Assembly: GCA_035079385.1 (NCBI GenBank)
Contig: JAVHKY010000056.1
Span: 2,914,001-2,978,000 of the forward strand
Length of the DNA stretch: 64,000 nt
Direction: 5' to 3'
DNA from: Aspidiotus rigidus
Lineage: Eukaryota > Arthropoda > Insecta > Hemiptera > Diaspididae
Below the pieces are notes generated by a model. That model was not told where the DNA came from and made no database searches. It saw only the letters and a list, made by a program, of their open reading frames with translations. Each line of letters begins with the position of its first letter. Position 1 is the stretch's first letter. Below, piece after piece: positions 11,745-22,600 of the stretch. The translations under genes were made by a program, and so were the position numbers.

Positions 11745-13355
11745 AATGAACGAACTAGAACGACTCACGTTGGTTTTATTTTATGCCACCTGAGCGTAAA
11801 TAATGTATAAAACGTACTCGAATGAGGAACGTGGTATTTGAGCCATTTTCAAATACAAATTTCATCTTCAAAAACTTTCGTGTGCTAACTTCAACTTAGT
11901 CAGCTTTCTTTTTTGTACGAGTAAATTGTAAGCGTGTACACGCACTAAAACATGTTATTTGTAAGAATAAATTTCCTTATAAGATGAGATGGTTGTTAGC
12001 GTGGAAAAGACGTTGACTTTCTCGCGGTGCGTAGGCCCACCATTGCTCGCAAAATGTTGACAAATTTTGCGTGTAGTGTGATAGCCTAGCGTCGACGATT
12101 TATCGTTGCATTGTTTGCACAAAAACGTAATAATTTTATTCACGCTTAAGTGATTCAAGCTCAAGCTAAAATAGTGAAATATTTTGCGTCAAAAGAAGGA
12201 AAAGAGAAAGAAGGGAGCAGAGCAGAAGAAGAAAAAACCCGCACGTTGTTTTAGGTATTCACCCACACTTTAATCAAACGGCGGGTTGAAAGATTTTCTG
12301 TCCAGTCGTTCAATAGGTACACGATCTTACGCTTACACTTTTTGCCAATCCCGCTACGCTGTTGTAGTCCTTAAATATTTTGTTCTTAGGAAACCTGAAA
12401 ACTGTTTCCACATCCGAGATTTGGTTTCGTCGGAAATAAATTACAGAGAACGACTCATTTCTCAGCGTGTCACATAGCGAGCGTCTACAGCAATATGCCG
12501 TTTATTAATGAATAGATCGTATTTCCGGCTTTTATCTGAGCTATCTTGTCTGCACGTAGCGTCCTTGCGGAATTGGTTAAAGTAGTAGTTAATTACAACT
12601 TGAAATCGCATCCGACATTATTAAAGGCATTCTTTATCCGATCGAAACGGTCTCGTGAAATATTAATAAGAAGATTCGCTCGCTAGTTGAGAATGGAATG
12701 TTTTTGAGACTTTGAAAGACTATACATTTTTTGGAATTGAACTGTAATTTCGTCAGTATACTAAAAGAAGAGAAATGAAGATCGAAGGCGTGCAAAGAGA
12801 ATAAATAACATTTTCGCATGTTTCCTCAAAACAAAGAAAATCGGATGAATGAAAAACCTATTGTGAATGACTACATCAGAAAGTTGAGTGAGCGGAATGC
12901 CTTGCCCTTATTCAAATTTAAAGCAAAGAAACAAGGACTAGAACCGTTCACTTCTTCATTTAAGATCAATCTATTTCATAAACAGATGGATCTTTTGCGT
13001 CGAGAATCCAGACCCGAATCCAGACTAGCGTTTTGAGGAATACGAAACCGGATGGCGCAACAGTTTTGACGAGTCCATCTTGTATGCACGCCAAAAAGTC
13101 ACAGATTCAAACTGCCCGGGAATGTAGGAGAAATTTTTACGTTCTTGGTTTCCTAGTACTCTTTCTCTTCGTTTAGTATTTGCTGTGAACCGTCCGCAGT
13201 CATAAATATAAACGAGAGTCTCGAAAACAGGTTTTAGTAGACCTTTTTAACCTAACCAATCACGCCATTTATGGAAATCCTGTTCCTGCGGAGCCTAGTG
13301 CTATTTTCTTCTCTTCTCCCCTCCTCAGTTCTCCTCAGACTCTTATTTACCCGCC
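11745..13355. other. No recognisable gene
   Basis: A 72-codon ATG frame at 12818-13036 (+) is hydrophilic but has no motif and no support from splice context. Nothing else was found. Confidence 0.45.
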
Positions 13356-13494
13356 TATTTAATTAGATATTTTATTTATTTATTTTAAATTTGTTTATAT
13401 TTAAGTGGTGCCGCCAACAGTACATAGACCAATTAAAGGCGACACCACTCACAAAATTACAAATGCATCTAATGATAATAGTGATAATATCTAA

Positions 13495-13517
13495 TAATAA
13501 TGACAATAATACTAATG

Positions 13518-13549
<32 letters not shown>

Positions 13550-13565
13550 AATAATGACAATAATA

Positions 13566-13609
<44 letters not shown>

Positions 13610-13718
13610 CAATAATAAATAATAATAATAGTTAAATGATAATAATAATAATATTAATGATGAGCAGACATTATACACACACCCCCCCACCAATACACAC
13701 ACACACACACACACACAC
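13495..13718. repeat. TAA and CA microsatellites in the LINE 3' region
   Basis: Long TAA/AAT trinucleotide runs with interspersed GACAATAATAAATAA cover about 13495-13655. A CA run lies at 13694-13718 after a run of C. They sit between the reverse-transcriptase stop and the 3' end of the LINE copy, so they probably belong to its 3' untranslated region. Confidence 0.8.
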
Positions 13719-13792
13719 GTAACCGGTTCCTCCTTATTAGGGCACTCAACAAATGCACTAATTCTACTTTTAAAGGTAGGCTGAAGATCTTA

Positions 13793-15229
13793 TTATATCA
13801 GAACATCCAGACATGCAGATCTGAACTGTTTTTTTGACTGCGACAATATGTCAAGAGTATCCCCCCCCCCAGGTTTCTTTTCCAGGTCATTATAAAGGGC
13901 ACATGCTCTGTTCACAAATGAGTGTTTCAGGGGTCCTTTGTTTGTATGACTTATGTAAAATGTTTCCCTAAGCCTTGCATTTAACCGCGGAACCCGTAAG
14001 GTGATCTCCTGAAGCAAGGCAGGATCCTTTTGCCCCTGCAAGACATCGTGCAGATAGTCCAGCATTGTCAGTTTACGTCTTTCCTCTAGTGAATAGATTT
14101 TGAATCCTGCTAACAGATCGACGTACTCAATTTCGTGCGGGTAATACTGAAATATTTTCATGTACGTAAATTTCAAAAAACGACGCTGTATGTTTTCTAG
14201 AGCTTTCGAGTATTTGTCATATATAGGATCCCATATCAGCGCTCCAAATTCCATATTCGACCTTACGAAAGCATAATACAGGGTTAGGATGGTACGAATA
14301 TCTTTGAAGCCGTTAACATTCCTCATTACAAAACCCATTGCTCTTTTACTTTTACTGATTAATTGATTAGTATGTATATCAAAGTAAAGACGTTTGTCCA
14401 TTATGATACCTAGGTCACGTACATAATCATTACGACAGAGAATTGTTTCAGTCATTCTATAATCATGCGTTATTAAATTATGAGTTTTACGCGTAAAAGT
14501 TATTGTCTCGCATTTTTTGACATTAAATGGTAAGCAATTAACCCTGCTCCAAGAGACCATCGCATCCAAATCATCCTGCAAGGCTTGTGCGTCCGAGCTT
14601 GTTGATATCGGTTTATACAATTTTATATCATCTGCAAATAGAAATATTTTCGAAGAAGACAAAACCCTAGTAATGTCGTCTATAAAGATCAGGAATAGTA
14701 AAGGGGCAAGATTCGACCCCTGCGGGACACCCGACGGGCAACCGAATAGCTCCGATTGACAACCCTTATACGCCACGTATTGTGATCTTTTTTCTAAGTA
14801 CGAAGTAAAGAAACATACGAGCCCCTCCGAGAAACCCAGTTGTATCATTTTTCTCAGTAATATTTTGTGATTAACTTTGTCAAACACCTTCTGGAAGTCT
14901 GTGTAGATTGCGTCAATTTGCTGCCCCCTAGCAAAAGCGGTTAGTATGTCCTGTTTGAAATATATTAGATTAGTGATGACGCTCCGTGATTTAAGGAAAC
15001 CATGTTGGGAGGGGGACATTCTTTGTTGGACCTGATTACAGATTATTATATGTATTGTGGATTCCATGATTTTCGCGGGCATTGGCAGCAACGACACCGG
15101 CCTGTGATTTCGAATGTCACTACTGTCAGCCCCCTTTGGGACAGGGGTGATTTTACTTGCCTTCCAGATATCAGGAAATACGTTCGACTTAATACATTGA
15201 TTATATACATAGGTGAGAGGTTCCACCAA
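13793..15229 (-). CDS. Reverse transcriptase fragment of a Jockey/CR1-like LINE
   Basis: The frame is open for 478 codons but has no genuine start: the first codon is TTG and TAG lies four codons upstream. RT motifs are intact. They include NHRPVSLL near residue 41, motif A YTDFQKVFD with the catalytic Asp near 111, motif B SGVPQGSNLAPLLF near 166, and motif C FLFADDIKLY with Asp-Asp near 200-201. The C-terminal region has the usual FLKFTYMK and VPRLNARLRETF segments. Just upstream, the neighbouring frame reads GEMQETFLKIEELL and would join this one after a one-base shift near 15230, so that is probably a damaged continuation. A run of ten G codes the C-terminal glycines. The lack of internal stops suggests a fairly young insertion. 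Confidence 0.85.
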   Translation of the reverse strand: MVEPLTYVYNQCIKSNVFPDIWKASKITPVPKGADSSDIRNHRPVSLLPMPAKIMESTIHIIICNQVQQRMSPSQHGFLKSRSVITNLIYFKQDILTAFARGQQIDAIYTDFQKVFDKVNHKILLRKMIQLGFSEGLVCFFTSYLEKRSQYVAYKGCQSELFGCPSGVPQGSNLAPLLFLIFIDDITRVLSSSKIFLFADDIKLYKPISTSSDAQALQDDLDAMVSWSRVNCLPFNVKKCETITFTRKTHNLITHDYRMTETILCRNDYVRDLGIIMDKRLYFDIHTNQLISKSKRAMGFVMRNVNGFKDIRTILTLYYAFVRSNMEFGALIWDPIYDKYSKALENIQRRFLKFTYMKIFQYYPHEIEYVDLLAGFKIYSLEERRKLTMLDYLHDVLQGQKDPALLQEITLRVPRLNARLRETFYISHTNKGPLKHSFVNRACALYNDLEKKPGGGDTLDILSQSKKQFRSACLDVLI

Positions 15230-15309
15230 GTAATTCCTCTATTTTCAAGAAAGTTTCTTGCATCTCTCCGAACAAAACATTGATAATTGAAGCGTTATGT
15301 AGGCTGAAC

Positions 15310-17000
15310 CTAAATTATGTACAGTTTAGTGCTTCATAAATAATGTTTTATTATCATCTTCGAGTAATTATCCTCTCTAACTTATCTCGTATCATTTTAC
15401 TTTTTCTTTATAAATGACTTTTCGAATCGGTCTTTTTGTGGGTATGAAAGATGGGCCAGATGATCTTCGGCCTCGTTTACGTAAGTATACTTCACCAGAC
15501 ACCCTTAACAACTAAAATAAATGGAAAAAGTCGGAGTCAAAATATGACACAAAAATAATGAATAATTTTAAAACTACACACAATAGATACGAGACTATTT
15601 ATATATTTATGACCAATTTCGATCGTAACAAGATGATCATCATCAAGAAGTAGATAACAACTAAGGATAGAGACGAGTCTTAAAATGTAATATCATCAAA
15701 CCCAGCACCAATCTTTCATGTAGCGATTGTGGAGTAAGGAGAGAATTGAATTCAAGGATGGGAGTTAAAAACACTGCATCGAGATTGTTCGGTACGATCA
15801 TTTTCATTTCATTTTGACTTTTTTCCTGTTTTGATTTTTTGACCCCCTCGCTTTTCAAAATTTATTTCCGTTTCCTTTTTTTTTTTTGGTGTATATTGCT
15901 AAATTACTATCCATCATTTTATTTTTATTTCTTGACTGTTTCATAGTGTCTTTGATTCCTTATGACATTATATTTTATCTCGGGACTAAAATTTGTTGCC
16001 TGTAACTGGAACCTCTTTTAAAGTAATAATATACTGGGTAAATGTTTAGATTTCGTCTAGATAAACAAAAATTTGTCGCGTAAGTACTCGTTTTCTCGTA
16101 ATACTTTAAAGATGCGATAACAAACTTACATTTTGCTATAAAAGCAATTCTCATTTACTGACATGAATGTTAAACGTGACCGCGTTACTTGATTAGAACT
16201 ATCGGATAAGCAGAAAATATACGATTATTGTGCACTGCATTTCCAAATATGGTATATTGCGAATAAGTGTTTTCGACGGTGTGGCTCATTGTCTGCTTAC
16301 TAGGCGCGAACATTCTAATCCTGGACCCATGTGATAGAAACAATGATTGTTTATTTTACCGAAATTCTGAAAAAGTCATCTTGAACAACAGATAATAACT
16401 CTGTCTCACCTTATTTTGTTTCTACTATTTTCTTGAAATCTTCAACTAATTGGTTCCTTAGTTTTTGATTCGAAAATTCATGGTTCATAACTATTCTATA
16501 ATTTTGAAAAATTTTTATCTCCATACGATCTCCCATCCATTTACAGGCATGATGGTAATATTATTCTGCCCCTCTCTTCAATTCATGATTCTTACGACTT
16601 TCTGTACGTCTACCTACGCATCAAAGATCAAACAATATCTTTTTCGGTTCACACGAATTTTACGCGTTCCTTCGGTGCTTCGTTGTAGGACGCAAAGACG
16701 CGTTTTTTTACTTTAGAGCTCGAAGAGTTAGGTTGCGCTCATGCGCGTATTCTGTATGCGCCGAACATTTTGGCGATCGAGGACGAAAATGATCTTTTAA
16801 TAATTTTAAATATAACACTCGAATTTTTCCTTGTGTTCATCAATTGTAAGAAAATTACAATTTCGTTATTCTATGTGTGTTTCCATCAACAATGTTATGA
16901 TGCTTTAATAAAAAAGTAAAAATTTTAATTATAGATCATCTCGCGTTTGCGTTTTTATTCATGTGAACCGAAAAATAGCGTACGCCACTCGTGAATGGAG
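15310..17000. other. No recognisable gene
   Basis: The only item worth noting is a short ATG frame (MGQMIFGLVY) at 15449-15478 that runs into a GTAAGTAT donor. A second frame is also open there, so it is not called as an exon. Confidence 0.4.
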
Positions 17001-17019
17001 GAAAGCGATATACTCGCGC

Positions 17020-17400
17020 TGCATGGCGGCCCTCGCCGCGACTCAGGTCGCCAAAGCGCTCCTTTAGAAATCGCTCTCCCCCGTCCCTTATCTAATATAT
17101 AAAGTAGAATGTTTGTCTGTATGTATGTATGTATGTATGTATGTATGTATGAATGTCCATAACTTTCGAACGCCTTCACCTATTGACCTGGAATTTTTTT
17201 TGAAAAATTTCGCTTTATTTGGGTCAGGTTTTTGAATAAATTTCGACGTTCTGACTCCCTCGAGGTGGAGTAGGGGGCGAAAAAAATAGGGAAAAACGGG
17301 AGTTATCGAGTACTGAAACTGCTTCTCGCTGTACCTTGGACGTACGCGCCGTTTTTCCGACCCTTCAAACGTGTTGAGCGGCGCAGTTTTAAAAATTAAG
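17020..17400. repeat. Probable interspersed repeat with a TATG microsatellite
   Basis: A GTAT/TATG tetranucleotide run occupies about 17117-17150. On the left it is flanked by CTTATCTAATATATAAAG and on the right by ATGTCCATAACTTTCGAACG, then T-rich and AT-rich sequence. This layout, with a GC-rich left part, is typical of dispersed arthropod elements anchored on a microsatellite. No other copy is present in the window, so the family and ends cannot be fixed. Confidence 0.4.
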
Positions 17401-19650
17401 TTATCGTGATAACTCGAGTTTTACTCATTTTTATGAAAAATTGAAGAGAACAAAAATTCTTGCCCCTGTAATTTCCTTTCGAATGAGCCCGATCCCAGAT
17501 TTTTAGGAGGAAATTTTGTGACTACAGTATTCGCTGTACTTTCATAATACGTAGGTAGTTATTTTATTCACAGTTTTAAAACCACCTACATAAAGGATTT
17601 TACATCATCCGGTATCTCATACAGGAACCAATATCTAGACACGCACTGCACTGCGTGTAGGCTAACGGAAATGATCCTTTTGTTACCTGTTGTCTGTGTA
17701 TTTTCTTAGAAACTGGTAAAATGTCAATGGATTTGTCTGTATTCTGCTGCGATACAGGTTTCACGCGTTAAGTCATTCTTAATAATTTATTATCTCTTGG
17801 TTATGGGAAACTTTTAACCTCTTTTTCACGCTTTGTATGCTAACCATTTATAAACATACAAGAATACAGTTTGTGTATGTTGAATTCTGCCAGTCCCAAG
17901 TCTGGAAAATGAAAATGTGAGGGAAATGGTTCATCTTACATCTTACGCGCATTATTCAATTTTTTCATTTTCTTTACTCTATGTATGTTATCATTCTCGG
18001 TGAAAATGAAGTAGGCTTAACAGTATTGAATTTTTGAAAAACGTCGCAAAAAATTCATCTGAATTCCAAGATACCTACAAAACACACATACCTACAAGAT
18101 ACAGATACCTATAAAACACAGATATCTACTCAACACACCGCTAGTAGTGTACCTAATATATTATTTCGGATGTTTTTCAATAAATATCGTATTTTTAAAT
18201 TTTTTTTGTTCAGATAACGACTGGTCAATAAAAAATCGGAAATGGACGAATTTTTTCTGCGAGTAATTACTATTAAGAGTTGCCTTGTTATATTTCTAGT
18301 GTGACGTCCCAAGAAAAAAAAAGAAGGTATCGAAAATTAGTTTTCACTTCTTGTGTGCGTAATGTGTCACATTTTATGCTGATTACTATGAGTTCTTGTT
18401 CGGTAGTGATTTTTCTATCAACTTTTCAAATTTTCTATTTCACAATCTTGAATACAAAACGCCAAAATAAAAGATGACGACACTTTTGAAACGTGAAAAA
18501 ATATTTATTAGTACTTACCGGTACTTGGATCAAACTATTGTTCGAAATGTGCTTTTGGTGAAACCACTATATCCGTACTATACAATTACCAAACTATATT
18601 CTGTACCAATTACTGTCCGTATTTCAACCTCCACCTATAAGTGGTAATGTGAGCGATTGTTTTTGTACTTCTATAGAAAGGCTTTTACAGTATACTTTCT
18701 ATTGAACCAAATTGATTGTTTCCAATTCATCAGAAATGTCCTGAGAGCATTTTTTCATTACTTTTTTGAGTTCTGTCGTACAATGTTTTTTTTTTTACAT
18801 TTTTATCCATTTTAGAGATAGTAGCAGCAATATCGTCGTTGCTTTTTTGAAATAAATAATGGTTTTTCATTAGCGTTCTTAAAATACTAGTATTTTTCCT
18901 ATTATTTTCGATGAATTTTTTTGTTTATGTGAAGCTTATATCTATATAGATTCAAAAATCCTGCTACAATCAACTTGGACAGCAAGCGATCATTTTTTGG
19001 AGGTCTTTTTCCTCTTGGAATATAAGATGTACTCGTAATTTTCGATAAAATGATGAATATACTTGTCTTTTTCGAGGTCGCAGTGAACTGAAACATTCAA
19101 TTTTTCGTCCTGAAGACTATAAAAATATTCAATACCTTTAAACTATTTGAACGACGAAAAAGAATTATTCGGCTAGCTGGTCTAAAAACATACTGGTAAA
19201 AACTCGAATGATGTTTGATTCTTACTTCGCTCACCAGAGGAATTAATTCACTCGCATCAAGTGGAAATGAACTCATCTTGCTTCTTCCTGACTCTAGTTT
19301 GTAACGCCAGATCTCAGAAATAATCAAAGTCCAAGAACAGACTTTTGTCACTTATAACTGAATCCCGTTGAACCAATTTGGTCTTGCATCAAAATGCCTC
19401 ATCTATAAAGAATTGCTTAGAAGAATTTTGTTTTTGACGACCTTTCACGGCAAATATAATTGCGAGGTTCATCGTAATATTTTTCGGTATACCGATCGAA
19501 TTTATCTATTATAGCTTCAACTGAAGCACTTAATCCCTGGTTTACGTCATCCCCAGACTTTCTCAATTCTCTTCACCGACTTTCGTACTAGTATTTTATT
19601 AGTGAAAATTTTCTCATCCCATTCTCGATTGACCATTTTTCTCTTATTGC
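17400..19650. other. No recognisable gene apart from a short tandem repeat
   Basis: AT-rich sequence with short frames only. A minus-strand GTAAGT at about 18521 has no open frame upstream between plausible borders. Confidence 0.45.
18071..18138. repeat. 17-bp tandem repeat, four copies
   Basis: Four consecutive 17-base units (18071-18087, 18088-18104, 18105-18121, 18122-18138) match ATACCTACAAAACACAC with one to five changes each. All units keep their exact length. Confidence 0.85.
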
Positions 19651-19652
19651 AG

Positions 19653-19698
19653 AAAAACCAATGGAAGTTCGTTTGGTCTGAAACAAATGGTGCAGCTG
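19653..19698 (+). CDS. Possible micro-exon, gene unknown
   Basis: A 46-base segment lies between a strong acceptor (pyrimidine-rich, ending CTTATTGCAG) and a GTAAGT donor. It encodes KNQWKFVWSETNGAAG in phase 0 in, phase 1 out. The peptide reads more protein-like than its surroundings, but I cannot link it to a family or to a neighbouring exon. A short segment with good borders can arise by chance. Confidence 0.22.
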
Positions 19699-19699
19699 G

Positions 19700-22600
19700 T
19701 AAGTTATATCTCCTTTTTTTTGTTCTCAAAAAATATTCAAAGTCAAAAAATATTGCGTCCAAACAATATTACAAGCCTAAAAATAATTATTTTTATATTT
19801 AGCTATGTTTCCAAGCTACATGGATCATCAGTTTTGAAAATCAAATTTATTATACTAGCTAGTAAGTCTGATAAATTTAACACAGAAAAATAGTGGAAAT
19901 AATTTCATCATTTTTTACAAAACATCATGGGGATTATAAATAACAGGAATTAAGCAAATTCCCATTTTTTATAACAAGAATGACGAGACAATAAATTATT
20001 ATGAAGAATCATAGGTAATGTAAAACTCGATGTATCTTATTCTTCTTTTGGGGGTATATTCTCATAAAACGTCTGTGTGGATGACTTTGATCGAAGGATT
20101 TGGAGTTGAGAGCGGCACAGAGGATTAATATTTTTAAAAATCTCTCCATAGAAGCTATGTAGTATACTTGAACATGCATGAGCCATTTCATTTCGAAGAA
20201 TTTGGAGTTACAAGCATGCCTAGCTCTTTCCCCATTTAATCTTCCATTTTTTAGCAATGTCGAAGAGTATGTTTTGAACCATGTATAGGTCTGCGCGAAT
20301 TCCTGGAACAAACATGGTGGAGACTGCGATACAAGAAAAAATTCAGCGAAAATCTATACTGTAAAAGAAGAGAACGCTCAGAGTAAAGGCCAATTATAAT
20401 CGACGTTTTATATTACGAACAAGAGTACGGAACGAAATATTGAGTCTGACAAATCATCTTTTTTATTTGAAAACGATTAATGGAAAAAAAGAGTTCGCCA
20501 TTGTTGGTGGCACGCTGTTTAGACGTTTACATCGAAATTTGACTGACTTGACTGACTTTCCAAATTAATTGAGCCGTGGAAATATGTACAGCGTGAAGCT
20601 GGCAATACTCCTAATATGAGATTAATGAAATTGTCATCATGAATAAAATTGTATATGATATATAGTCGAACGATGTAAAGTGTGAATAATAATACAAGTA
20701 TGATTTGATCAGATGTCCAATAAAATAATATTTGATGACGCAAATGCGTTGAAAATAATGACCCAATATTTATTTCATTATGAAATTTTATGCCAACGCC
20801 AGGACTGTCGTTACTCAGGGATTTGTTTTCATGGAACATTACCTGGGAGCAAGATCGAAGTAAATGTGAATTTTAATAAGATTTGGTTCCTTCTTATTAC
20901 TCCGACGCAGATCTCCTTTTGGCAGACGTTAAAGATCCATCAATCTGCAGGCAATAATGAATCCCTTCTTTGCTTCACGATAAGTCAGCAAATAGCTTAC
21001 CTTTCAATGAGGTCTTCTTCTGTCACAGCAAATAATTTTAGTGCTTTAGCGGAAATGGGCTTCTTGGTAAAGTTTTTCAATTTATACGAACGTAAACCAT
21101 TCAATAATGGAGACCGAGGGTAAAATGATACGAGGTACGTGGGCACTCACTTGAAATTTGGCATAGAAACTGATGGGGAGGCCGTAGGCGCGAATAGCAG
21201 AAATGTTAATATGTAGATTCTCAAAACTTGAAAACAACATGTGTCGAATGAGAAATACAGATGTAAGAAATGCACATGAAGCAATAAAAATAAATTTCAA
21301 ATGCATATTTGATTATGAAATGCAGTTGATTATTAAAACAACGTTTGGATTTTTTACATGTCGGAAGGCTACGAGTATATGTAGGTAATATTGTGATTAT
21401 GTGAAAAAGAACGAAGGAAAATAATTGAGAATTGTATTGTAGTAAAATATCGTCCACGTAGGTATACACGACGCAGACAAAAAGGAGAACTGTTATCGAT
21501 CGCTGAAGATTGAGAGAGTGGATGCTACGAGTTGGTGAAGACGACAGTTTCAAGGTTAATGTATCTATAAACGAGGGAGGGAAGCCGTTCTTCTTCTGAA
21601 GAGAAGAGAGGAAAAAGAAAAAATTGTTTCGATTTAGACTTGTCGGCTGATAAATTTATGTCAGCGAAAAAGTTGAATCCCGGGGTTTAGAAATGAGTTT
21701 CGTCGAAATGAGTACATTGTGAGCAACTCCTTACGTAGATCGTTTGGAAGTCTCGCAAAATACTCTAAAGGGTTTAAATGTCGGGTACCTATGGATAATT
21801 ATCTTCTATTCGGGAATATCATTTTCACGCTTGGTGATAGCGTTTTTGGTACTTTTTACGCTCCGTTACTAGAATTGAAGCGTTTATTTTGTCGAGAGGA
21901 ACGAAAAGATTTGCCGATTCAGTACATATACCTATAAAAGTTAGTTTTTCCTTCATGAGATCTTTGAATTCGATCGAGACAGCTACACTTTTTCGGTTCA
22001 TTTTTATGATCATTATGAACATCAATTTACTTTTCATGTGAAGATCTATCTTAACGTATTAAAATTCCATTCCTCGAGTTACTCTTACTTGCGAAGCTTC
22101 TGCTAGATATTTTGAATCCTTCGAAAAAACAAAAAAAAACATTGAATTGGATCGACGACAGAGAAAAGAGAGCAATCACAAGAATCAATGACAATTACAT
22201 TATTGAAAAATAGTCTGTTGTTTGTAGTTATTGGTTTTCTCTTATGGATACAAAGTTTCTAGCTTTTCCATGTCGTATGGGAAAGAATGATTTTCTTCTC
22301 TCGAGTAATTATACATGATCCGTTTTTCAATTATTGTTGAATTATTTTTCATCTTTACATCGCTTTAAATGTCTTAGAGGCTATGAAGAAAATCATAAAA
22401 TTTTCAACAGTCTATCTGTGGTTTGAAATTTGGTTTTGTTCGTCATCAGTATTTCTCTTGGAATATTTCTATATGCCGATGATGATCTTCTTTCGCGTGT
22501 AAGTAAAGAAGAATAACGTCTGTTCGAGTATATTTTTTTTACAATACGTCTGGGAAAAGGTGATGTAGTTATATTATTCATGTAGAATAATAAATTATTC

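Larger units (their letters stand above)
13361..15305 (-). mobile_element. 5'-truncated LINE (Jockey/CR1-like)
   Basis: A non-LTR retrotransposon copy on the minus strand. It keeps most of the reverse-transcriptase part of ORF2 (13793-15229), a 3' untranslated region (13792 to about 13361) and a 3' end of AAAT/TAAA repeats that reads as a TTTATTTATT run on the + strand at about 13368-13385. The endonuclease and ORF1 are absent, as is usual after incomplete target-primed reverse transcription. The 3' untranslated region contains TAA and CA microsatellites. The 5' boundary near 15.3 kb is approximate, and no clear target duplication was found. Confidence 0.8.

Noticed and set aside
13469..13714. 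Minus-strand frames rich in Leu/Ile/Tyr and Cys-Val repeats
   Set aside because: They are translations of TAA and CA microsatellites.
14517..15283. Plus-strand frames at 14517-14759 and 15002-15283
   Set aside because: They are antisense shadows of the LINE reverse transcriptase.
15449..15478. Short ATG frame MGQMIFGLVY before a GTAAGTAT donor
   Set aside because: Only ten codons, a second frame is open across the same donor, and no partner exon was found.
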